Below, piece by piece: positions 46,161 through 57,405 of a stretch of DNA of 64,000 nucleotides. The position numbers and the translations under genes were made by a program. Origin of the DNA: Azorinus chamasolen (taxonomy: Eukaryota; Mollusca; Bivalvia; Cardiida; Solecurtidae); assembly GCA_963576725.1 (NCBI GenBank), contig OY755237.1:65335269-65399268 (forward strand), given 5' to 3'. Each line of letters starts with the position of its first letter. Within the stretch, counting starts at the first letter, position 1. Under the pieces are notes generated by a model that worked only from the letters and a program-made list of their open reading frames with translations, ran no database searches and was not told where the DNA came from.

Positions 46161-46481
46161 ATATATATATGGCTTACCAGATCCTATATAGCGTCCAATA
46201 AAACAAACTATATCCTATCTATACACATATACACACACTAAAACACTACACAGTTCTGTACACAATGTCCTGGTCCTGGTCCTAGTGGTTCCGGTAAAGT
46301 TCACAGATAGTTTTGGCCAAAAAAAATCACTGAAGTATATTCACCGCGCGATATATATTGAAACAAAAATGTCCAGCTGGTAAAATGAGAATATTAGTGT
46401 CCCGGGTAAAAAATGTCGACTGCTATTGATGTGAAGATACTGTCGTCTGCCTGGTCTGCTACTCCCTGTCCAAAAATTGGT

Positions 46482-46496
46482 CCACTTGGGGCTCCA
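46482..46496 (-). promoter_or_regulatory. candidate gypsy primer binding site
   Basis: Minus strand TGGAGCCCCAAGTGG begins 4 nt after the putative LTR end ACATTACA. Its complement ends in CCA as a tRNA 3' end would. Which tRNA is not known to me. Confidence 0.5.
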
Positions 46497-46500
46497 TTGT

Positions 46501-46850
46501 TGTAATGTGGTACAATAGGGGTTTATATATGAACCGACCACGAAGTTGTTCGATATTCCAATTTATTTGGACACAGGAGATATACGAAAGGCTCTAAACT
46601 ATGGGTCTAAAACCTGGAACAATTCAAAATGGCTGGATATATTTATGTCTTGATTCAAACGAAATAGCGAACAAAGTGAATAAGACCAAGAAAAGAGCGG
46701 GAAAGAAGTGGTCAAGCCGTTGGACACTATAATTAGAAAGTATACAAGTTTTCATTGGTTAATTAGTTCATGGTGTGCATTGAAGCATGAAAACTGACCA
46801 GGTAAAGTGTAAGTGATATATTTGTTAAATGCATCTGTATTGAACAGAAC
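46501..46850 (-). repeat. candidate gypsy 5' LTR
   Basis: Minus strand ends in CCACATTACA just before the primer binding site. A TATATAA box lies at about 46523-46529, about 25 nt before the LTR end. The outer border is uncertain (possibly near 46845 where (GAACA)n begins) because no partner LTR is present in the window. Confidence 0.4.
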
Positions 46851-47520
46851 AGAACAGAACAGAACTCATAAATGTTATGCTTTGCACAGCATTTATTCAC
46901 TATACTACAATATCCATTTTCATGATTTGTTTATAAAACGCATTAACACCTTTAAGAAGAAAGGTTATGACCCCATTATATTGCAACGCACTGCATAAAA
47001 AATTATGTGGTTATTGATTCATTTACATTCGGCAGCTACGCTTCCCTCTTTGCTTACGCGATGACAGGCCGAGAGTAGTACTCTATGATGGTATACTCTT
47101 AAAATCAGAAACGGGATGAGCTTACCAGACTCATGTATTACTTTTTCCCTCTCGTGTCCTTAACGGCTTCCCTGCAGGTGCTCTGCTGTCAGCAAAGTCA
47201 TTGAGTACATATTTGCTTGATTTTCACAGTTGTTATTCTATTTGTTACATATTGTCGTGTGTTTACCGTCTTCTATTGTGTAGGTAAGTCCGGTGGGGAT
47301 ACCTTTATTTACACTATTTGTAAAGCTAGGGTAACTTTGAGATAAGTATGAGGTTAGGACGTCCGGAAACCGATTTAAACCCCCCAGTGGTGATTTTGTT
47401 ACTGACCGTGCCAAGGCGGTACTCTCTTACTTTTGTTTGTCTTGTGTCTTTGTACTTGTGCTTTTGTTCATGTATGGAATGTGTCACAAAAATGTGATTC
47501 TTTTAAATATTAAATGACCT
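46851..47520 (+). mobile_element. Naiad-type PLE, 5'-truncated subfamily B copy
   Basis: Begins after a short (GAACA)n microsatellite. It contains the RT end (HDLFIKRINTFKKKGYDPIILQRTA), a SECIS-like element at 47075-47141 and the B-type 3' tail with GGTTTAAAC then CCAAGGCGGTACTCTC. Insertion next to a microsatellite agrees with the bias reported for these elements. Confidence 0.75.
47075..47141 (+). promoter_or_regulatory. SECIS-like element, subfamily B Naiad
   Basis: GUAGUAC/GUAUUAC stem I, AUGA with GA opposite (AGAC), GGUA/UACC and CUCUU with GAUGAG-side pairing, AAA run at the 12-nt position, and a short top helix with loop GAAA. Sequence and length match the copies at 13.1 and 54.6 kb. 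Confidence 0.7.
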
Positions 47521-47560
47521 CAGGTGAATATGTATCAACAGCATCTAACTACTATTCATA

Positions 47561-47653
47561 AGTTTTATTTTCTACCCAAACATCTAACATTATACCGACT
47601 AACTATACTAGCATTACAATATGGTGCTAAAGAGTGTCCACTAAGTTAATACT
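47561..47653. repeat. 93-bp direct repeat flanking a Naiad fragment (left)
   Basis: Matches 48185-48277 with about five mismatches (phrases ACATCTAACATTATACCGAC and GGTGCTAAAGAGTGTC). The right copy is continuous with the gypsy copy 2 integrase region. Confidence 0.75.
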
Positions 47654-48184
47654 TCGCATGTATAACGAAAACATTTAAGTGAACGAACTGTTTACACCTA
47701 TCGCTAGTGTAATCAATGATTGGGCTGCAAACAGAGTAACTGTAGAAAAGTAATAAAGGGTACGACAAAAACGAAACAGTACAGATATCCGACGTTCTTC
47801 TTCCGTTTCTGGATTTAAGAGGTCGCCTTCATAGAGTACTAAACATTTCTTGTTGGCGTACATGCAAAGAGGTCAGCGTGATTGCCAACTGTAAAGGGTT
47901 GATAGCCAAACATGCAGTATGTTGTAGTACAATAGGATCATAATTATCCCTTTTCAATGATTTTTTAATATATTTAATGAACAAAGTGAGAAAATGGGTA
48001 TGTCCAATAATTTTTATAAGTTTGTAAATCACATTACCATAAAATTCAGGATGTGAAATACCGTGTCGCAGAAGCACTTTGAGATTACATTGGTACTTGG
48101 CAATAAGTGAGAGATTTCAATAGTAAAATTTAGAGAATGTTTTTTCTTATTTTCATGGTATCAATAACCTTGCTTAAACACACG
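47650..48184 (-). mobile_element. Naiad-type PLE, 3' fragment of subfamily A
   Basis: Holds the RT C-terminus (LLRHGISHPEFYGNVIYKL), the SECIS-like element at 47779-47841 and part of the 3' untranslated region. It lacks the terminal 300 bp. It is bracketed by the 93-bp direct repeats. Confidence 0.75.
47779..47841 (-). promoter_or_regulatory. SECIS-like element, subfamily A Naiad
   Basis: Nearly identical to the element at 37761-37826: UAGUAC/GUAC stem, AUGA, GGCGACCUCUU stem side, AAA and UCCAGAAA. One changed base in stem II (AGAAG in place of AGGAG). Confidence 0.7.
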
Positions 48185-50180
48185 TTTTATTTTCTACCAA
48201 AACATCTAACATTATACCGACTAACTATACTAGCATAACCATATGGTGCTAAAGAGTGTCAACTGAGTTAATACTTTGTACTTAAATAGTTCACCAACCA
48301 ATGTGTCATAAACTTGTCTCCACTAAGAAAAGACTTGTGGTCTTCCTCAATGGTACCCAGCATACGAGGTAAAGTTGTGTTGAACATTTCGGCAGAGGGA
48401 TTCATATAATGAGATTGAGTAGTCCGTGTCTTACGAACATTGGCAATGCGGCACAATTCCTTTATCACAAGACTTTCGAAACCAACCTCTTTACCTCTGC
48501 TCCATCTAAGGATGCGGCTCGATAAACAATACCATTGTCAAAACTGAGAGAAGGCAAATTGCAAAGAAGAATTTTGACATCTTTGCCAAGCTCTTCCCCT
48601 TATGGACGACAACCGGATCGTAAGGTGGATATTACCACAGATATGTCTGGATACATGGACTGCTCATTTGCGCAATCGATTGCAGACACAACAGGGATGG
48701 ATCTCTCTATGGTTTGAACATCTGTGTCGCCAGACAAACACTCTACTGCCGAAACAGAGGCTGACGTACCAAAACAGATGGCATTGACAGCGTCAAAAAA
48801 CAGACTGAGTTGGACTCGCCAGACTTGTAAACAATATCAAAATTATACGTCGACAGCGCTGCAAACCAACGGTGACATGTAGCATCCAATTTAGCAGATG
48901 TTAACACATAGGTCAGCGGATTATTATCCGTGAACACTGTAAACGTGTTGCCAAACAAGTAATCGTAACACTTTTCTGTCACAGCTCATTTGAATGCAAA
49001 CAAATCAAGATTGTGTGCTGGATATCTGCGCTCGCTAGTCCGAAGCCCTCGACTAACATACGCTAACATGTTGAATTTCATCATCTTGTTCCTGCAAAAG
49101 AATTGCACCTAATCCTGTGCCACTTGCATAAGTGTGCACAATGAATGACTTGAGAAATCTGCAAATGCCAAAACAGGAGGTGAAGTAAGCTTTTCTTTGA
49201 GAAGATCAAAAGATTGTTGTTTCGTTTCACCCCCAAAAAAGTAACAGGTAAAGATTTGTCATCCTACACTTCTTGGACTTTGATTTTGTGGTGCCATGAC
49301 CTTCAAGAAGATGATTAAGAGGCTGTGCAATTTTGGCGTAGTTCTTTATAAAGCGGTGGTAAAAGCCTGTGGTGCCAAGAAGTGTTCTAAGCTCCGAAAT
49401 GTTGGAAGGAACAGTCTAATTTGATATAGCAGATGTCTTGGTCGGGCCAGTAGCCACACCTTGCCCAGAAATTATATGACCCCAATAAGACAGCGAAGTC
49501 TTAAAGAATTCACGTTTTGAACCTTTAAATCTGTGACCATGAGATAAACGCCGTTGAAAAACGTTCTGTAAACGGATCAGATGTTGGTCAAGTGTTTCTG
49601 AAAATATCAAGATGCCGTCTATGAAAGCAAGACACTCGTGGTGCAATAGACCTCCAAGAGATTTCTCCATGGACCTCTGAAAAGTTGCACCGGAGTTCAT
49701 CAAACCGAAGGGGAGGCGAACAACATATTCCAATTCACACATTAGTACCAAGAATAACTGGATTGTATTTATCATGAGTTTTGTCAGGGACAACCAGTAC
49801 TGGCACGGGCAACTCGATGTTGAAAATTGAAACAATAGAGACTTCAATGTATCCTAAGATATATAAGTAAATGATGTCATTTAACTACAGATGCAGTGAG
49901 ATCTATGCCACAGTCTTTCAACTGTAACAAAGGAGGTTTGTTGGGCGAAGAATCATGGATTTTGGACACTGTAGACACCATAGACCCAGAATCTAATAAA
50001 GCTAGGGTCTGTACATGATGGAAAAGTATAGGTGAAACATTAGAATGTCTAATCATGCTTCTATGTAGCGATTAACCACTATTGATGACCGCCTTCAGTT
50101 GGCCACTGCCAGAAGCGGTTACAAGTTTGGGTTACCGGCGTGGTTGCTATATCCGCGAATGGGGTATCGTCTACCTTTAC
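48185..50180 (-). pseudogene. Ty3/gypsy copy 2, decayed pol
   Basis: Minus-strand remnants in order: RT (LPFGLMNSGATFQRSMEKSL, then the catalytic motif degraded to FIDGILIFS instead of YVDDILIFS, 49850-49415), RNase H (FTVFTDNNPLTYVLTSAKLD, 48985-48745) and integrase (RKTRTTQSHYMNPSAEMFNTTL, 48470-48268). It is a different, older subfamily from copy 1, with many frameshifts. A protease region with TLALLDSGSMVS-like sequence lies near 49960-50020. Confidence 0.8.
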
Positions 50181-50184
50181 CTAA

Positions 50185-50525
50185 TTAATTACGACGGTTG
50201 CCTTGGAGTATTTCCATTTGCATTATATCCTGGTTGAAAAGAAGGAATGGTGTAGGAATGGGCGGAAGAGGGTTGGGAAAAATAATTAGTACCAGTAGCG
50301 GATGTAAGGATAGAAAGGGAATCAATACGGTGAAGTATAGCTGACAGCCTTTTATCCACGCCTGACTGCAGACGGCTGAACTGTGACTGCATGCAGTCAA
50401 TCAGCTGTTAACCAAAGTTATCAGCTGAGAAAATCTAGATATGTTGAGAAGAATATGTCTTGTGATACTTTGTGTTTGATAAACTCACTTCCTTAAGCTC
50501 ATTGCGATCAGTACCCGGAAACCCG
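50185..50525 (-). pseudogene. gypsy copy 2 Gag fragment (downstream part)
   Basis: An open segment with MQSQFSRLQSGVDKRLSAIL and a Gln/Pro/Ser-rich tail continues upstream to 50525, where a subfamily A Naiad begins. The missing upstream part of Gag is at 53125-53335. Confidence 0.55.
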
Positions 50526-52032
50526 GAAATATTCCTGATAATTGAGATTGTGCCACCTCAAAATTTTGCTATTCTCCGGCTGGTCACGTGATTACTGGTA
50601 ATTTTGAGATAATCAAAGATAAATGTCTACGATCTCTTTTGAATAAATGTCCCGAATACAGAATACCATCCTTGATATATTTTAACTTTTGTCTAGTTCA
50701 GATTGCGGAGGCTTTAAAAAATGTTAGTATTAAATGGTGTCGAAGAGAACATGTTGAGTCTAATGCTCTTCTAGTAATAACTAATTTTTGATATAATTGA
50801 TAAACGCATTTCTTTTTATAGCTCCAATAAACACCTTCTTCAACCTAAACCTAGAATTTCTTTTAGATATCTTAAAAATGGTTTACACGATTTCCATTCA
50901 AAATACGTTTTTGTTCCTCCTAATAAGGCATCGAATAATGTGATAATTATTTGACGATTACATTATATCGATGTCTTGAAGCAGGAAATTATTAATACCA
51001 AGTCATACATTTCAGTAACTACTGACGATAAGACCATCGTTTCAGACCATGTCAAAAATTGTGAACAACTTGGAACCTATATTAAAATTACACAACATAA
51101 ACTTCCTACAATGTATTGGTTACCAAAACTACATAAAAACCATATAATGCGCGTTTAATTGCAAATTCTAACTCATGTACAACTACTAAATTGTTTATAC
51201 TTTTGACTTCTTGTTTAACGAAGGTAAAAAACATGTAAAATTCTATTGTGATAAGACTTATTAAAATTCTGGAATAAATCTCTTCTGGTCTATTAAGAAC
51301 TCTTCAGAAGTCTTAAACAAACTTAAGAACAAAAGGTATATTGCATCCACTGTAAGCACGTACGATTTTTCTACTTTGTACACATCTCTTCCCATTATTA
51401 TAATCCAGAAAGTATTTGCCCGGGAAAAAACATCATTCCTGGCATGTGATGCTAAAAAAGCTTTCTTTACTGACAAGCGAATGAAATATTACACCAACTG
51501 CACTTTCTCAGAAGTTTGCGAATCACTAACATTTCTTTGGATAACATATTTGTACGTTATGGGAATGCTATAAACCGTCAGGTAATTTGTATTCCTATGG
51601 GTACGAATTGTGCACCATTTGTCGCAGATTTGTTTTTGTACTGCTATGAAAGAAATGTCATGTTACGTGTGAATCCACAATCACAGGAAGATATTATAAA
51701 AGCCTTCTATGAAACTTCTCGATATTTGGATGATGTATTTAACCTAGTTAACCCCTTCTTTGATGCTCTGATTCCTAAATTCTTATCCTAAAGAACTTAA
51801 ATTGAATAAAGCTGACCCGTCCGACAATTATGCAGCGTTTCTTGATCTAGACCTTAAAATTGATAATGGAATTTCTTCTAAAATATATGAAAAAAGAGAT
51901 GATTTTGATTTTGATATTGTAAATTCCCCTTATCTTGACGGAGATGTTCCTCGTGTCCCATCTTACGGGGTTTATTTATATATCTCAACTTATTCGTTTC
52001 GCTGGAGCTTGCTCGTCTATTGACGATTTTAA

Positions 52033-52274
52033 CCACTCGCTTGCTGAATTTTAAAATACATTTCTCCTTCTTTACTCATGTCCTGTTGTTTAATTACATA
52101 TTTCTTCACTGTGTACAAATATTTCGCTATGCAATCGCTGCTTTGGATTGAACTGACTGCACAATCAACTTGTAAATAGTTCAGACCCTGATGAGACAGC
52201 TCCTGCAGGAGCTGTCTCATCTGGGTCTTCACTATTTACAGGTACGTATATTGAAGCGAATAGCAAGCGAAGGG
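52033..52274. mobile_element. MITE, TTAA-flanked, 242 bp (family P1)
   Basis: Third copy of the 242-bp element, with TTAA at 52029-52032 and 52275-52278. Removing it and one TTAA restores the surrounding Naiad sequence exactly as in the copies at 19.1 and 38.2 kb, which proves the target duplication. Confidence 0.9.
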
Positions 52275-52637
52275 TTAACAGTCGAAATATCATTTTAACT
52301 GAGAAGCTGTCAGGCACGTATATAGATACCATAAACTAAGAAAAACTTTCTCTAGATTTTACTATCGAAATTTCTCACTTATCGGCAAGTACCAATGTAA
52401 TCTAAAGGCGCTTCTGCGACATGGTATTTCACATCCTGAATTTTATGGTGATGTGATTTACAAACTTTGTAAAATTATTGGACATACCCATTTTCTCACT
52501 TTGTTTATCAAATATGTTAAAACATTCATGAAAAGGGGATATGATCCTACAGTACTACAACTACAAGTTTGGTTGTCAACCCTTTTACAGTTGGCAATCA
52601 CGCTGGCCTCTTTGCATGTACGCCGAAAATAAAGGTT

Positions 52638-52702
52638 TAGTACTATATGAAGGCTATCTCTTAAATCCAGAAATGGAAGGAAAACGTCAGATATATGTAC
52701 TA
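52638..52702 (+). promoter_or_regulatory. SECIS-like element, subfamily A Naiad (eroded)
   Basis: UAGUAC/GUACUA stem I, AUGA, CUCUUAAAUCCAGAAAUGGA apical part, and CAGAU on the 3' side. Several stem II bases differ (GGCUAUCUCUU/AGGAAAACGUC), weakening the lower pairs. Confidence 0.6.
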
Positions 52703-53124
52703 TTTCGTTTTTAATGATAACAGCTCAATCATTGAGTACACTAGCGACAGGTGGCTACAGTTTCTGTTTGTTCACTTAAATGTTTTCGTTATACGTGCAT
52801 TTTACCACTGTATTTGCCATCGCAGTTGTTGTAGATTAGTCGGAGAGGGGATACGTTTATTTACAATGTTTGTCTTTTAGGGTGGTGATGGAATAAGTGT
52901 GAGGTTTGGCGCCCAAAAACCGGTTTACCTCCCCTCCCCCCCCCCAGTGATTTTTGTGACTGACCATTCCAAGGTGGTACTTTCATCTTCCCCCTATTGT
53001 ATTGTTTGTTTTGTTTTTGTGCGTCTCCTGATGTTTTTATAGTTATGTACATCTGCTGTTTCCTTGTGTTGCTGTTCGGGCGGCTGTTTTTTCTGTATGT
53101 GGTGTATCATTCTTGTACTTGTTC

Positions 53125-53335
53125 CTAAATACGTTTATGTCTACAGACAAATGCATTTACAGACACATCGGGCTGTTGAACACAGGATAATAGATTCATA
53201 GTCATACCCTTTGTGGACGGTTCTCCAAAGTTGCCTTCCAATTTTTTTAGGACTGGGTCTATAGAAATGGATTTGCCCAGTGATACCATAAGCTTTCGAG
53301 CAGTGTCTTTCAGACATAGTCGAATAGCCTGTAAA
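53125..53335 (-). pseudogene. gypsy copy 2 Gag fragment (upstream part)
   Basis: Minus-strand segment AIRLCLKDTARKLMVSLG, then KKLEGNFGEPSTKG, resembling the copy 1 capsid segment IRRSLKGEAKNIVMRLGY...FNSVYGSVEGEST. It is cut on both sides by Naiad elements. Confidence 0.6.
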
Positions 53336-54830
53336 ACTAGCAGTTTGAAATATAAAGCTCGTTTTATCACAGAGCTAGACTGGATAAAGAAGTTACAAAC
53401 ACCTTTTCCTTTAGGCCTTAATGATAACATTTTCCAAAGCGGCAATATTTCTAAAGATCCAAGCATCGACATTTTCTCTATATAGTTGTCTAACATTTAT
53501 ATATAACCTTTAGTATGTATAACATTTCTTCACTGAGCTCTTATGATTTCTCTACACTCTATACTACTCTACCTCACCATATTATAAAGGATAAACTGAT
53601 TACATTAATAGAAAAAACCTTTGCCAGAGAAAACAAAATGTTCATTGCTTGTAATGTTCAACGTTCATTCTTTTCGAATTCAGAAGTTAAACATTACACA
53701 ATGTGGACATTCCTTGATGTTTGTAGATCTCTCTTACCTTTCTTTTAGATAATATATTTGTGCGTTATGGGGGTACCATATATCGTCAAGTTGTTGGTAT
53801 ACACATGGGTACAAAGTGTGTCCCTCTTGTTGCAGATTTGTTTTTGTTTTGCTATGAGAGGGATTTTATGCTTAGCTTAAAACCTGATACACAGACCGAT
53901 ATTGTTAATGCTTTTAATAAAACTTCAAGGTATTTAGACGATCTTTTGAATTTAGATAATCCTTATTTTGAAACTATGATTTCAATTCACCCAAAAGAAC
54001 TGTCTTTAACAAAAGCGAATCAATCTGACATTATAGCTTCATTTTTAGATTTGAATGTTTCTATTACAAATGATATAGTTTCGTCCAAAATATACGATAA
54101 AAGAGAAGATTTTAATTTTAAAATTGTTAATTATATGTTATTTCTAGATGGAGATGTGCCCCGTTCTACATCTTATGGGGTTTATATTTCTTAAATTATT
54201 CGGTTTGCCCGAGCCTGTTCTTTGCTTGAAGAGTTTAACAGTCATAATTTAGTTATAACTGATAAACTTCTTAAGTAAGGTTACAGATATCACAAACTTC
54301 GCAAAACATTTTCTAAATATGATTATCGAACTTTGCCACTCATACGTAAATATAATTGCAATCTACGGACGTTACTCTCAACCAGACTTTTATGGGGATA
54401 TTATCTACAAACTTAGGAAAATTCGGGGTCATATCCACTTGCATGATTTGTTTATTAAACGCATTAAACATTTAAGAAGAAAGGTTATGATCCCATTATA
54501 TTGCAACGAACTGCATGTTTGGTTATCGACCATTTTACAGTCGGTAGCTACGCTTCCCTCTTTGCTTGCGCGATGGCAGGCCGAGGGTAGTACTTTATGA
54601 TGGTATACTCTTAAACTCAGATACGGAATGAGCTTACCAGACTCATTTATTACTTTTTCCCTGTCGTGCCCTTAACGGCTTCCCTGTAGGTGCTCTGACT
54701 TCAGCAAAGTCATTGAGTACATATTTGACGGATTGTCACAGTTATTATGCTATGTTTTATATGTTGTCTTGTGTTCACCGTCGTCTATGTTGTGTGTAAG
54801 TCCAGCGGGGATACCTTTATTATACCCCCC
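53336..54830 (+). mobile_element. Naiad-type PLE, subfamily B copy, plus strand
   Basis: Starts ACTAGCAGTTTGAAATATAA, the position homologous to the 5' end of the 37.3-kb copy. The linker (DWIKKLQTPFPLG) is followed by a large internal deletion, then the RT from SLSSYDFSTLYTTLPH (53530). It continues through VVGIHMGTKCVPLVADL and RYLDDLLNLDN (about 53930-53962), the thumb, and a FACAMAGRG end. SECIS-like element at 54587-54653. Frameshifts at about 53745 and 54195. It ends near the next repeat at 54830. Confidence 0.8.
54587..54653 (+). promoter_or_regulatory. SECIS-like element, subfamily B Naiad
   Basis: GUAGUAC/UUAUUAC stem I, AUGA, GGUA/UACC lower stem II, CUCUU opposite AUGAG, AAA run at 12 nt, GA in CAGAC. 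The UAG stop codon is again part of stem I. Confidence 0.7.
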
Positions 54831-55625
54831 ACAACGATGTTGGGGGGGGGGGTATACTGGAATCAGGTTGTCCGTCCGTCCATCTGTCCGTCCGTCTGTC
54901 CGTCTGTCCGTCCGTGGACACAATTTTGTCCGGCCTTCTTCTTCTACAGTTTTGCTTCAATTCTGTTGAAAGTTCATGTATAGCCATATGACCATATAAA
55001 CCTGTGCACCGCATATTTCCATTATGATCACACCACTACTTCATGAGTTATCTCCCCTTTTTAGTCCCCTATCAATGTTTTCCGGTTTTCTGGACTTTTT
55101 ATAGAAGTGACTCGAGATATCAACTCTATATTTAGTACAAAACTAAATCTAGATAGGTTACAGATTATGTTATAATCTCAGACAGGTTGAATAATTATTT
55201 CCAGAGTTATTGCCCATGAACTTTAATTTTTTACTTCAAATTTTGGATTTTCCAGACTTTTTTTGGAAGTGGTTGCAGATATTAACTTTATATTTGGCAT
55301 AAAACTAACTCTATATGAATTACAGCTTTATTGACAATCTCAATCTGGTTGAATAATTTTTGATAGAGTTATGGCCCTTGAACTTTATTTTTTTGTCAAA
55401 TTTGCAATTTTCCGGGTTTTTTTTGGAAGTGGTTAAAGATATTAACTTCATATTTGACAAAGAGCTAAATCTAGATGAGATACAGCTTAAGTTCAAATAT
55501 GGGTCTGGTTGAATAATTTTTGTCAGAGTTATTGTCCTTGAACTTAATGTTTTTCTGAAAAGGTACCTAGCTTTAGAACTTTGGATTTGACAAAAACCGC
55601 ATGAAAGGGTCTTGTTTCTCTGAAT
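54831..55625. repeat. mollusc-type repeat with GTCCGTCC head
   Basis: Begins TATACCCCCCACAACGATG, a G run, TATACTGG, and (GTCCGTCY)n at 54870-54915. Then come phrases repeated about every 175 bp (TTTTCCGG-TTTTTGGAAGTGG and GATATTAACTT-ATATTTG). No protein was recognised. Confidence 0.75.
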
Positions 55626-56945
55626 TATGTCTCCCCCCATATTTATATGGGGGAGACATATTGTTTTCGTGAGAGTTGTCTGTCTGTCTGTCCGTCTGTC
55701 CGTCTGTCCGTCTGTCCGTCCGTCCGTCTGTCCGTCTGTCTGTCTGTCCGTCACACTTTGTCCGGATGATAACTTCAATATGTCTGATGCCAGTTGATTG
55801 AAACTTCATATATGGAAAGACCATATTGAGAGGAAGTGTCATGCACAAGGTCCATAACTCTGGCTTCACTAATATAGGAGTTATTGCCCCTTGTAAAAAA
55901 ATAAACACTTTTTTGTCCGGACGATAACTTCAATATGCCTGATGCCAGTTGATTGAAACTTCATATATAGAAAGTGCATAATGAGAGGAAGTGTCATGCA
56001 CAAGGTCCATAACTCTGGCTTCACTAATATAGGAGTTATTGCCCCTTGTAAAAAATGCACACTTTTTTGTCCGGACGATAACTCCTATATTGCTCATGCC
56101 ATTGGATTTAAACTTCATATATGGAAAGATCATGACGAGAGGAAGTGTCATACACAAGGTCCATAACTCCGACTTCACTAATAATGGAGTTATTGCCCCA
56201 TGTATTTTTTTTCACAATTTTTTGTCCGGACGATAACTCCTATATGGCTCATGTCATTGGATTGAAACTTCATACATGGAAAGATCATGATAAGAGAAAG
56301 TGTCGTGCTTAACGTCCATAACTCTGGCTTCACTAGTATATGAGTTATTGCCCCTTGTACATTTGTTTAATGCTTTCTTGTCCGAACGATAACTCTTACA
56401 TGGCTCTTGCCATCGTATTGAAATTTCATTCATGGAAAGAGCATGGTGAGAGAAAGTGTCATGAACAAGGGCCATAACTCTGGCTTCAATACTTTTGGAG
56501 TTATTGCCCTTTGTTACATTTTTTGTCAGGATGATAACTCCTATATGGCACATGTCATTGGAGTGAAACTTCATACATGGAAAGATCATGATAAGAGAAA
56601 GTGTCATGCATAAGGTCCTTAACTCTGGCTTCAATAAATTGAGAGTTATTGCACCTTGTACATTTGTTTAATGCTTTCTTGTCCGGACGATAACTCTTAC
56701 ATGGCTCTTGCCATCGTATTGAAACTTCATTTATGGAAAGAGCATGGTGAGAGAAAGTGTCATGAACAAGGGCCATAACTCTGGCTTCAATACTTTTGGA
56801 GTTATTAGCTGTTATCATTTTCTTCTTGAAAAATGTGGTGTGGAAAGCGCATAATGAGAGGAAGTATCAATCAAGTCCATAACATTTTTAGTGATTTCCA
56901 TTTACATAATTGTTGCTTTTATTAGAGGGAGACATCCGTTTTTGT
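55626..56945. repeat. ~155-bp tandem repeat, TCCGGACGATAAC type
   Basis: Preceded by a palindrome (GTCTCCCCCCATATTTATAT / GGGGGAGAC) and (GTCTGTCC)n at 55678-55752. About seven units follow with TTGTCCGGACGATAACT, GATTGAAACTTCATA-ATGGAAAG, GGTCCATAACTCTGGCTTCA and GGAGTTATTGCCC, starting near 55757, 55914, 56069, 56221, 56379, 56524 and 56680. Frames across it are artefacts. Confidence 0.88.
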
Positions 56946-57107
56946 GACAAAAACCTCTAGTTATTCTTCATTTTTATTACATTAATTAGGTTGGGGCATG
57001 TATTGTTTTTAAATCTCTTCATGTTTCTGTATGTACATATGTTCAGATTGATGATAGGTGGACATGTGGGGTGTATTCGTTAGCCTTTGACTTACAGTTC
57101 TAGTTTA

Positions 57108-57405
57108 CTTTGAGAGATTTGGAGGTTAAGACGTCCGTAAACCGGTTTAAACACCAAGTGGTGTGTTTGCTACTGACGGTGCCAAGGCGGTACTCTCTTT
57201 GTCACCCTTCCTTTTGTTTGCCTTGCGTCTTTGTGCTTGTGATTTTGTTCATGTGTGGAGTGTTTGTATCTGGTTCTTGTGTATATGTTGATGTTTTCTG
57301 TGTTTTCTGTGTTCATCTCGTGTGTGAGTGTTCGTTTGGGTGTGAGGTTGTGTATATGTGTGTGTGTGAATCAGTCTTTCGGTGTTTTGGTGGTCACCTC
57401 ATGAC
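57108..57405 (+). mobile_element. Naiad-type PLE, 3' tail of subfamily B
   Basis: Matches the subfamily B untranslated tail, including GTAAACCGGTTTAAACACC, the hairpin AGUGGUGUGUUUGCUACU and CCAAGGCGGTACTCTC. It ends near TCGGTGTTTTGGTGGT as in the 12.5-kb copy. The 115-codon frame here reads the untranslated tail. Confidence 0.7.

Larger units (their letters stand above)
35637..46850 (-). mobile_element. Ty3/gypsy LTR retrotransposon, copy 1, interrupted and 3'-truncated
   Basis: Minus-strand order: candidate LTR end and primer binding site (46482-46850), long leader with a tandem array, gag (43228-41817), protease and RT (41816-40376), Naiad insertion (37314-40375), RT and RNase H (37313-36066), integrase (36063-35637). 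The integrase is cut off after its second catalytic Asp, and no 3' LTR follows. The RT-RNaseH-integrase order with a DTGS protease is the Ty3/gypsy (Metaviridae) arrangement. Only about four point lesions occur in roughly 4 kb of coding sequence, so it was active fairly recently. Confidence 0.85.
50528..53118 (+). mobile_element. Naiad-type PLE, subfamily A copy, plus strand
   Basis: Starts just before IPDN-UGA-Asp-Cys (UGA 50543-50545). The second UGA is at 50952-50954 in VIII-UGA-RLHYIDVLKQE. RT fragments follow (TFSEVCESLTFL, VICIPMGTNCAP, RYLDDVFNL) with several frameshifts. A 242-bp MITE splits the thumb region at a TTAA within DDFNS codons (52029-52032). A SECIS-like element lies at 52638-52702, and the 3' tail ends near GTACTTG at 53118. 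It lies between two parts of a gypsy gag, so it inserted there. Confidence 0.85.

Noticed and set aside
35637..46850. Intact gypsy element or endogenous retrovirus with envelope
   Set aside because: The integrase is truncated, no 3' LTR and no env-like frame are present, and gag/pol contain stops.
55320..56818. Frames of 61-152 codons in the TCCGGACGATAAC array
   Set aside because: Repeat-unit translations with no independent support.
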